Part shown: positions 53,069 to 59,758 of the stretch, one piece after another
How positions within the stretch are numbered: the first letter of the stretch is position 1
Layout: each line of letters begins with the position of its first letter
Assembly: GCA_015061915.1 (NCBI GenBank)
Contig: SUVR01000006.1
Coordinates: forward strand, 62,001 to 126,000
DNA length: 64,000 bases
DNA from: Lentisphaerota bacterium
GTDB taxonomy: Bacteria > Verrucomicrobiota > Lentisphaeria > Victivallales > UBA1829
Reading direction: 5' to 3'
Made by a program: the position numbers and the translations under genes
The notes under the pieces: generated by a model
Told to the model about the DNA's origin: nothing
The model's database searches: none
What the model saw: only the letters and a program-made list of their open reading frames with translations

Positions 53069-53276
53069 AGCAACCCGCCTCCGGCAGAGACGCGAGGCGC
53101 GGAGCTGCGCCGCCACGGTAAAAAAACCGGGCGGCGCGCTTTTTTTGCGCGGCGGTTAAACCCACACGGTCAGCGCAGTACTCCGCCGCCGCGCAAAAAA
53201 AGCAGCCCTGACCGCCGTTACCGGCGGTCAGGGCATGGCTCCGCGCCCCGCGCTCTGCCGGGGTGGCATCCTTGCT
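53069..53276. repeat. GC-rich palindrome B with three inner hairpins between convergent genes
   Basis: An outer stem (CCGGCAGAG at 53081-53089 with 53253-53261; CGCG at 53091-53094 with 53249-53252; GGCGCGGAGC at 53096-53105 with 53238-53247) has 23 pairs, as in element A. Inside are GCGCCGC/GCGGCGC near 53107-53137, an 18 bp perfect inverted repeat (53138-53155 with 53186-53203, including seven T) and a perfect 12 bp hairpin CCCTGACCGCCG/CGGCGGTCAGGG (53206-53233). A 5 bp AGCAA/TTGCT pair flanks it. It does not code. Confidence 0.8.
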
Positions 53277-53288
53277 CACGACACAAAA

Positions 53289-53320
53289 AAAACGGACATC
53301 GTTTTACCGGTGTCCGTTTT
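53289..53320. terminator. Bidirectional terminator between DUF4091 and RRM genes
   Basis: AAAACGGACA (53289-53298) pairs with TGTCCGTTTT (53311-53320). A T run follows in both directions (the A run at 53285-53292 on the minus strand). Confidence 0.8.
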
Positions 53321-53342
53321 GAGAAATCAAAGGGGGGTGAAC

Positions 53343-53651
53343 TTACTGTTCAAAGCGGCGTTTGCCGCCGAAACCGCCGCGGCGGTTGAAGTTGTTCCGG
53401 GGACGATCTTCCCGGGGGCGTGCTTCGTTGACAACGAGCGCTCTGCCGCCGACTTCGGAGCCATTGATCGCTTCGATTGCGGCTTTTGCTTCACCGGCGT
53501 TGCTCATTTCCACAAAGGCGAATCCTTTGGGTCTTCCGGAATCCCGGTCCATAACGATACGGACGGCATCCACAGTTCCATACGCACCAAACAACTCTTT
53601 GACTTCGGCATCCGTCATCGAGTACGGCATGTTTCCAACATAAATATTCAT
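53343..53651 (-). CDS. Small RRM RNA-binding protein
   Basis: The 102-residue protein is one RNA-recognition motif with RNP2 IYVGNMPY (residues 3-10) and RNP1 KGFAFVEM, followed by a Arg/Gly/Asn-rich tail (NNFNRRGGFGGKRRF). Bacterial RRM proteins of this size bind RNA and are often induced by cold. ATG at 53651 is where the RRM begins; an upstream in-frame start (53678) would add nine residues lacking RRM similarity. A 345-base leader without a clear gene lies upstream. Confidence 0.92.
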   Translation of the reverse strand: MNIYVGNMPYSMTDAEVKELFGAYGTVDAVRIVMDRDSGRPKGFAFVEMSNAGEAKAAIEAINGSEVGGRALVVNEARPREDRPRNNFNRRGGFGGKRRFEQ

Positions 53652-53996
53652 GCTGGGTGTTCCTTTCGCAGCTTCCACTGCATGTTGCTGTAAAAATCTG
53701 CGTACAATACAACTATGGACATTCCAAAAGAGAGTGGTCAGGATTCAAAAAGGAGGTGCGGCGTTGTTGTTTCCGTTCCGTCACCGGATGGATCTGAACA
53801 GTTCAAATCTTTCTGCCCCGTTGCAGGGCTGCCATGCAGTATCACCGTAAATTTTTACGTTTTACAATCAGGTGCAATTTCACCGTTTCCACCCTCGTGG
53901 TGAACAACGTCGCCCGCCTGACTGATGACTACTGTAACGCCCTTTCAGAAAAATGCAAGGTGTTGAAATGAAAATTTTTGAGAAAAATTGATCTTT
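53652..53996. other. Intergenic stretch upstream of RRM gene, no gene recognised
   Basis: This 345-base region between the RRM gene and the BamE-like gene holds no supported coding sequence. Short hairpins (CGTAAA/TTTACG and TTCACC/GGTGAA) can form, and part is likely the leader of the RRM mRNA, as is common for cold-regulated RNA-binding genes. I saw no clear promoter or riboswitch. Confidence 0.4.
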
Positions 53997-54350
53997 TTAC
54001 AGCAATTCGTTCACATAATGACGCTGTGCATGGTCCTGATCCAGAATTTTCTGGTAGTAAGGATAGCCGATCCCCTTCAGGACACCTTCCTCATTAAACA
54101 CCAGCGGGGTACATTCATCCCGGGTCACCTGACCATCCATCCAGCACACGCGGGTAAAGTAAAACCACACGTTATCCAGGCTGTATTTTTCCTGCACCGG
54201 TTCCCCCATGATCTCCCGGACCTGATCTTTGGTCATACCCACGCTGACCTGCTTCAGATTTTCCGAGTTCCGGTGCGCTTCTGAATAAGAACAGCCGCCG
54301 AGCAGAGAAAGTCCCAGCAGCAGAACGATCATTTTAACAATATTCTTCAT
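53997..54350 (-). CDS. BamE/SmpA-like outer-membrane lipoprotein
   Basis: The 117-residue product has a lipoprotein signal (lipobox LLGGC) and the BamE-like core VSVGMTKDQVREIMGEPVQE followed by NVWFYFTRVC and FNEEGVLKGIGY. BamE is a small subunit of the outer-membrane protein assembly machine, while similar folds serve other envelope roles. The mature length suits either. It has its own promoter and no close neighbour. Confidence 0.8.
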   Translation of the reverse strand: MKNIVKMIVLLLGLSLLGGCSYSEAHRNSENLKQVSVGMTKDQVREIMGEPVQEKYSLDNVWFYFTRVCWMDGQVTRDECTPLVFNEEGVLKGIGYPYYQKILDQDHAQRHYVNELL

Positions 54351-54391
54351 TTTTTCAAATTTCCTTGCAATACTTTTGTTTTTCCTGCGTT

Positions 54392-54420
54392 ACTATAACA
54401 CATAACCGGAGATCTTGCAA
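54392..54420 (-). promoter_or_regulatory. Promoter of BamE-like gene
   Basis: Minus-strand TTGCAA (54415-54420), a 17 bp spacer and TATAGT (54392-54397), 42 bases before the ATG. Confidence 0.65.
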
Positions 54421-54471
54421 CAAAGTCGCGGGAAAAAATGAAAAAATTTTTCACCGCTGTAATTTTGGCGC

Positions 54472-54499
54472 TTGACTTTCAGTTAAGCAAGACTATATT
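54472..54499 (+). promoter_or_regulatory. Promoter of Asp-tailed protein, copA and rbsK genes
   Basis: TTGACT (54472-54477), a 16 bp spacer and TATATT (54494-54499), 57 bases before the ATG. Confidence 0.7.
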
Positions 54500-54556
54500 A
54501 TCAGCAAAGCCCGCCTTTTCAACCTCAAAGGCAAAAAACAGGAAAGGAGTTCCACC

Positions 54557-55363
54557 ATGAAAGCAAGGTTTTTCATCACCGCCGTATGTGCCATGTTCGC
54601 CATGACCATCAACGCCCAGACACTCCATGAGATGGCATTCGCCGCCCCTTCCAATGCAACCGAGATCATGGGGATGGATACAACCCGGGCTGTTCCCGGT
54701 TTCTTCCCGCGCCAAGTCCCCTTCAAAATTGGCATCAAAGCTGAAGCGGACAGCCGTCAGAGTGAGTTCGAATACGAAGATTATCTCTTTACCTCTCCGG
54801 AAATGGCAAAAGGTTACCTGGCGAATCAAGCCATGCGGCACGGTCAGAAGGTCGGCACGGTCAACGGCAAAGAGGGTTTCACCTACAAGAGAAGAGGTGA
54901 AGATGTCCACACGGCTATCCTCACAGCGCCGGACCGTGTTCTGGAAACGGAAGTGGACCGTGGTTCCATCCAGTACAGCAACAGCAATCTTTACACGCCT
55001 TACGCCGACCTCATGAGAAATGCGTTCTTCATTGCGATCGGACAGGAAAAGAAGGGGCTTAAAACGGTAACCCATGTTTTCTGGATCGAACCGTCGGGCA
55101 AAGAAGCGTGGGCAACAGTCTCCATCGAATACACCTCCAAGGCAGTTGCAGAACGGTGTTTCAATGCGGGTCTCAAGCCGGAACGGGGTGATGCTGCAGA
55201 AAATGCGATCCGTGCAAAGATCATACGGGTCACGATCCCCAGTCTGGACGCTGCAAACCGGATCACGTTCCGGGTGCCGCTTACCAGTGCAAGAGAAATC
55301 GAAGCATTGATGGATGTTGCCGAAGATATGGCTGACGAAGACGATGATGATGATGACGATTGA
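54557..55363 (+). CDS. Secreted protein with poly-Asp tail, unknown
   Basis: The 268-residue protein has a signal peptide (KARFFITAVCAMFAMTINA) and a mature part that I do not recognise, probably alpha/beta. It ends in an acidic run, MADEDDDDDDD. copA begins 28 bases after it. An acidic tail could bind metal ions, and the nearness to a copper ATPase makes that thinkable, but the sequence itself does not prove it. A strong promoter precedes it. Confidence 0.7.
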   Translation: MKARFFITAVCAMFAMTINAQTLHEMAFAAPSNATEIMGMDTTRAVPGFFPRQVPFKIGIKAEADSRQSEFEYEDYLFTSPEMAKGYLANQAMRHGQKVGTVNGKEGFTYKRRGEDVHTAILTAPDRVLETEVDRGSIQYSNSNLYTPYADLMRNAFFIAIGQEKKGLKTVTHVFWIEPSGKEAWATVSIEYTSKAVAERCFNAGLKPERGDAAENAIRAKIIRVTIPSLDAANRITFRVPLTSAREIEALMDVAEDMADEDDDDDDD

Positions 55364-55391
55364 TCGCTTCATCTGATGAAAGTGTGAAAGT

Positions 55392-57719
55392 ATGATCAAG
55401 ACACAGAAATTCCTCGTAAACGGTATGGCTTGCTCTGCCTGTCAGAGCCATGTGGAAGCGGCAGTCCTGAAGCTGGATGGCGTCAAGACCGCACAAGTCA
55501 GCTTGTTGGAAAAAACGCTTCTTGCCGCCTATGATCCGCTTCTGGTAACGCCGGAGCAGATCATGCAGGCGGTCACGAAGATCGGTTTTACCATTCAGCC
55601 GTTTCAGGAGGAAACTGTGGCTGATCCGGCAGAACAGAACAGGGCAGAACGGAAGACGCTCGGCAGACAGTTCTTCATCTCTCTGATCTTCCTGCTGTGT
55701 CTTTCTTATCTTTCGCTTGCGGGATTTCTGGGCTTGCCGCTCCCGGCGGCGCTTGCGGAAAGTTTCTTTGCTTCCGCTATGATCCAGCTGCTGTTGCTGC
55801 TGCCGATCCTCTACCTGAACCGCCACTATTACATCCGGGGTTTCCAGCACCTGTTCAAGCGGATCCCGGATATGGAAACGCTGGTTGCGGTCGGCACGGC
55901 AACCGGGATCCTTTACAGTGTTGGAGTCATTGTGTATCTGATGTTTTCGCCTCATCCGGAAATGTTGCGGGAACTGTACTTTGAAACGGCGGGGATGATC
56001 CTGGTGATCGTAACACTGGGAAAATATCTGGAAACGATCAGCCGGGGTCATACCGGCGATGCCATCACAAAACTGATGAAGCTGCGTCCGGAAACGGCAA
56101 TCATTGAGGCGAAGGACGGAAACGAGCAGGAGATTCCCTTCTCCATGATCAAGGCCGGTGATGTGGTGATCGTCCGGGGTGGCGATGCCATTCCGGTGGA
56201 CGGCACGGTGATTGCCGGCTCCGCCACGCTGGATCAGTCCGCCCTGACCGGCGAAAGCGTCCCGGTACGGAAGACTGCGGGGATGAAGATCCTTGCCGGT
56301 TCGGTCTGCACGGTGGGCTTTCTGAAGTTCAAGGCGGAACAGGTCGGCTCGGAAACAACCCTTGCCAAGATCATTGAACTGGTGAAAGAAGCGGCGAACA
56401 GCAAGGCGCCCATCTCCCGACTGGCGGACCGGATCTGCGGGATTTTTGTGCCGGCAGTGATCGGGATCGCCATTCTTTCTTTTCTGTTGTGGCTGTTGAT
56501 CGCCGGTGATCCGGCTCATGCAGTCAAGGCAATGATCGCCGTACTGGTGGTCAGCTGTCCCTGCGCGCTGGGGCTGGCAACACCGGTCGCCGTCATGGTC
56601 GGTACCGGACGGGCGGCAGAGCTTGGGATCCTGTTCAAAAACGCCCGGGCATTGGAAAATCTGCACCATACACACGTGGTCGTTTTCGATAAGACCGGAA
56701 CCCTGACGACCGGAAAACCCATCGTCCGGGACATCGTTTCCCTGAACGGTTTTGGCACGGAGGAGGAACTGCTTGCGCTGGCTGCGGGACTGGAAGGGTT
56801 CTCGGAACATCCCTACGGCAAAGCGATCTGCGATCAGGCATTCCGGCGGGAGATCGTTGCTTGTACGGCGACCGACTTCAAAGCGTTCCCCGGTCTTGGG
56901 GTCACAGCAGTAACCGGGAAAGGAAAAACCGGTGCGGGGAACACCGCATTTATGAAACAGTTGGGAGTTGATGTGCCGGAAGAACTTGCCGCTGAATATG
57001 CAAGCAATGAAAAAACGCCCATTTTCTTTGCGGTACAGGGAAAGCTGGCGGGGATCATCACCTTGAGCGATACCATCCGGGAAGGCTCGGCGGATGCCGT
57101 TGCAGAGCTGAAGGAAATGAGTATCCGCACCGTGATGCTGACTGGAGATAACGCCCGGACTGCATACGCCGTGGCGGAACAAGTGGGGATCCGGGATGTG
57201 GTGGCAGAAGTTCTGCCGGAGAAGAAAGAGGAAGTCATACGGAAACTGGCACAGCACCACGATAAACGGAAATTGACCGTGATGGTGGGCGACGGCATCA
57301 ATGACGCCCCCGCCCTCGCCCGGGCAGATATCGGAATCGCTATCGGTGCGGGGACTGATATTGCCCTTCAGACGGCAGATGTGGTTCTGGCGCAAAGCGA
57401 TCCCCGGAGCGTGCCGGAGGCGATCCGCCTCAGCCGTGAAGTCATCCGGAACATCCGCTGGAATCTGTTTTGGGCGTTGATCTACAATGTACTTGCGATT
57501 CCTTTTGCCGCAGGACTTTTCAGTCATCTTCTGAACGGCTGGCAGCTGCCGCCTGCGTTCGGGGCGGTTGCGATGAGCCTGAGTTCGGTCTGTGTTGTGA
57601 CCAACGCTTTGCGCTTGAGAAAATTCCATAAAGCGGCAAAAGAACCGGAAAATCCGGAAAACAGCAATCCCGCTCCCGATTCTGCGTGTCAAATTCCGGA
57701 AGAACAGGGAAAGGAGTAG
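55392..57719 (+). CDS. copA: Copper-type heavy-metal P-type ATPase
   Basis: The 775-residue protein has one N-terminal HMA domain (GMACSACQSH, CxxC), then the P-type ATPase core: VPVDGTV region and TGES loop, the metal-binding SCPCALG (CPC) in membrane, DKTGTLTTG (phosphorylated Asp), SEHPYG and GDGINDAPALA. It pumps Cu+ out of the cytoplasm. It is the only gene in the window ending in TAG. rbsK begins 6 bases later. Confidence 0.95.
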   Translation: MIKTQKFLVNGMACSACQSHVEAAVLKLDGVKTAQVSLLEKTLLAAYDPLLVTPEQIMQAVTKIGFTIQPFQEETVADPAEQNRAERKTLGRQFFISLIFLLCLSYLSLAGFLGLPLPAALAESFFASAMIQLLLLLPILYLNRHYYIRGFQHLFKRIPDMETLVAVGTATGILYSVGVIVYLMFSPHPEMLRELYFETAGMILVIVTLGKYLETISRGHTGDAITKLMKLRPETAIIEAKDGNEQEIPFSMIKAGDVVIVRGGDAIPVDGTVIAGSATLDQSALTGESVPVRKTAGMKILAGSVCTVGFLKFKAEQVGSETTLAKIIELVKEAANSKAPISRLADRICGIFVPAVIGIAILSFLLWLLIAGDPAHAVKAMIAVLVVSCPCALGLATPVAVMVGTGRAAELGILFKNARALENLHHTHVVVFDKTGTLTTGKPIVRDIVSLNGFGTEEELLALAAGLEGFSEHPYGKAICDQAFRREIVACTATDFKAFPGLGVTAVTGKGKTGAGNTAFMKQLGVDVPEELAAEYASNEKTPIFFAVQGKLAGIITLSDTIREGSADAVAELKEMSIRTVMLTGDNARTAYAVAEQVGIRDVVAEVLPEKKEEVIRKLAQHHDKRKLTVMVGDGINDAPALARADIGIAIGAGTDIALQTADVVLAQSDPRSVPEAIRLSREVIRNIRWNLFWALIYNVLAIPFAAGLFSHLLNGWQLPPAFGAVAMSLSSVCVVTNALRLRKFHKAAKEPENPENSNPAPDSACQIPEEQGKE

Positions 57720-57725
57720 AGAATT

Positions 57726-58631
57726 ATGAAAAAAGTGATGGTTATCGGCAGTTCCAATACGGATATGGTGGTCCGTTCGGCACGGATCCCGGTTCCGGGT
57801 GAAACGATTTTAGGCGGCAGATTTCTGATGAATCCCGGCGGAAAAGGGGCAAATCAGGCAGTCGCCGCCGCCCGGATGGGTGGTGATGTGACATTCATCG
57901 CAAAAATTGGAAACGACCTTTTCGGCAGGGAAACGCTCGCTGCGTGGAAGACGGAAAATATCAACACAAAATTTGTACTGACCGATCCGGAAGAACAGTC
58001 CGGTGTGGCACTGATCATGGTGGACGCCAAGGGGGAAAACTGTATTTCTGTGGCATCCGGAGCGAACGCAACGCTTTTTCCGGAGAATCTGGAGGATGCC
58101 CGCAGTGAGATCGAAAATGCGGATGTACTGCTCATGCAGCTGGAAACGCCGGTGGAAACGATCCTCTGTGCGGCAAAATGGGCAGCGGCAAAAGGTGTGA
58201 CCGTGATCCTGAACCCGGCTCCGGCACAGCGTCTTCCGGAAGAATTGTACCGTCAGCTGGCAGTGATCACCCCCAATGAGACGGAAGCCGAGATCCTGAC
58301 CGGGATCAAGGTCACGGATGAAGCCACGGCGGAAGCGGCGGCAAAGATCCTTTGCGAACGGGGCGTTCAGGCAGTGATCATCACCATGGGATCCCAGGGG
58401 TCTTATGTCTATACGGAAGGCAAAGGCGAACAGGTCCCGGTCCGTCCGGTGAAACGGGTGGATACAACAGCTGCCGGCGATGTGTTCAATGGAGCGTTGG
58501 CAGTGGGGCTTTCCGAGGGCATGACGCTCCGGGATGCTGTCAATCTTGCCTCGGAGGCAGCGACGGTCTCGGTCACACGGGTGGGCGCGCAGAGTTCCGC
58601 ACCCTACCGGAACGAATGTATGATCCTGTAA
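57726..58631 (+). CDS. rbsK: Ribokinase
   Basis: The 301-residue PfkB-family protein has the ribokinase N-terminus (GSSNTDMVVRSARIPVPGET), the GGKGANQAVAAARMGG loop and the C-terminal DTTAAGDVFNGAL (anion hole and catalytic Asp). It phosphorylates D-ribose at O5 with ATP. It lies 6 bases after copA and 63 bases before a sugar porter gene, suggesting that ribose is imported and used, while the link to copper seems accidental. Confidence 0.93.
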   Translation: MKKVMVIGSSNTDMVVRSARIPVPGETILGGRFLMNPGGKGANQAVAAARMGGDVTFIAKIGNDLFGRETLAAWKTENINTKFVLTDPEEQSGVALIMVDAKGENCISVASGANATLFPENLEDARSEIENADVLLMQLETPVETILCAAKWAAAKGVTVILNPAPAQRLPEELYRQLAVITPNETEAEILTGIKVTDEATAEAAAKILCERGVQAVIITMGSQGSYVYTEGKGEQVPVRPVKRVDTTAAGDVFNGALAVGLSEGMTLRDAVNLASEAATVSVTRVGAQSSAPYRNECMIL

Positions 58632-58641
58632 AAAATCAAGC

Positions 58642-58662
58642 CGGACAAAGGGGGTCCGGCAT
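58642..58662 (+). terminator. Hairpin between rbsK and sugar porter genes
   Basis: GCCGGAC/GTCCGGC with a 7-base loop. No T run follows, so it is more likely a spacer or mRNA-stability element than a strong terminator. Confidence 0.35.
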
Positions 58663-58694
58663 TCCGTAAAGAATCAAAAAAAGGAGGGAAGCCT

Positions 58695-59693
58695 ATGTTT
58701 TTTGTGGAACAGTACGGCTGGGCAGTATTTTTCTGCGTTATCACCATGCTCTGCTGGGGGTCATGGGGCAACACACAGAAGCTGGCGGGAAAAAGCTGGC
58801 GTTACGAACTTTATTACTGGGACTATGTGATCGGTGTACTGGTATTCAGCCTGCTGGTCGGTCTGACCTTCGGATCGTTCGGCAGTCAGGGAAGAGCCTT
58901 TCTTCCGGATTTGATACAGGCAGACTGGAGCAATCTTCAGAGCGCCCTGATCGGCGGTGTGATCTTCAATGCGGCGAACCTGCTGCTGGCGGCATCCATC
59001 TCCATTGCGGGGATGTCCGTGGCATTTCCGGTGGGGATCGGGCTGGCATTGATTCTGGGCGTGATCGTCAACTACATCGGCGAACCGCAGGGCGATCCGC
59101 TGCTGCTGTTCACCGGCGTGGTGCTGATCGCAGTTGCGATTCTGTTGAATGCAGGCGCCTACCGGATCAAAGAACAGAGCCGGAAACGGGTCCCCACCAA
59201 AGGGATCGTGCTGGCAGTGATCTGCGGTATTCTGATGGCGTTCTTCTACCGGTTCATCGCCGCCAGTATGTCGATGGACTTCACCGATCCGGCAGCAGGC
59301 AAGCTGACGCCGTACAGCGCCTTCTTCGTCTTTGCGCTGGGGATGTATTTCAGCAACTTCATTTTCAACACCATCGCCATGCGTTTCCCGGTCAGCGGCA
59401 GCCCGGTACAGTATAAGGACTACTTTGCAGGCACGAAAAAGCTCCACAGCGTGGGGATACTGGGCGGTGTCATCTGGGGGACCGGCAACATTCTGAGTCT
59501 GGTGGCGGCTGGCAGTGCCGGACCGGCGATCTCCTACGGGCTCGGTCAGGGAGCGACCCTCGTTGCCGCTCTGTGGGGGATCATCGTATGGCGGGAATTC
59601 CGCGGTGCCCCCAAGATGGCGCATCTCATGAACCTTGCCATGTTCGTGATCTTCATCGGCGGATTGATCCTGCTGGTCCGTGCGGGGATGTAA
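58695..59693 (+). CDS. GRP family sugar transporter
   Basis: The 332-residue protein has ten membrane helices and the GRP/ureide-permease-like pattern (MLCWGSWGNTQKL near residue 25 and AASISIAGMSVAFPVGIG). Such porters carry glucose or ribose with H+. Its place after ribokinase argues for ribose. AAGGAGGG precedes the ATG. A strong terminator follows at 59707-59748. Confidence 0.85.
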   Translation: MFFVEQYGWAVFFCVITMLCWGSWGNTQKLAGKSWRYELYYWDYVIGVLVFSLLVGLTFGSFGSQGRAFLPDLIQADWSNLQSALIGGVIFNAANLLLAASISIAGMSVAFPVGIGLALILGVIVNYIGEPQGDPLLLFTGVVLIAVAILLNAGAYRIKEQSRKRVPTKGIVLAVICGILMAFFYRFIAASMSMDFTDPAAGKLTPYSAFFVFALGMYFSNFIFNTIAMRFPVSGSPVQYKDYFAGTKKLHSVGILGGVIWGTGNILSLVAAGSAGPAISYGLGQGATLVAALWGIIVWREFRGAPKMAHLMNLAMFVIFIGGLILLVRAGM

Positions 59694-59706
59694 GAGAGCG
59701 TTTTTC

Positions 59707-59748
59707 ATGCGAAGCACAACCATTTCCGGCTGCGCTTCGCATTTTTTT
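59707..59748 (+). terminator. Terminator after GRP sugar porter
   Basis: ATGCGAAGC (59707-59715) pairs with GCTTCGCAT (59734-59742), followed by seven T (59742-59748). Confidence 0.85.
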
Positions 59749-59758
59749 GCAATACATC

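Noticed and set aside
53741-53850. AAGGAGGT followed by a TTG-started short frame on the plus strand
   Set aside because: The product would be 28 residues without any motif, the region is the antisense of the RRM leader, and a strong Shine-Dalgarno alone is not enough.
58642-58662. Hairpin after rbsK as a full terminator
   Set aside because: No T run, and the following sugar porter gene fits the same operon.
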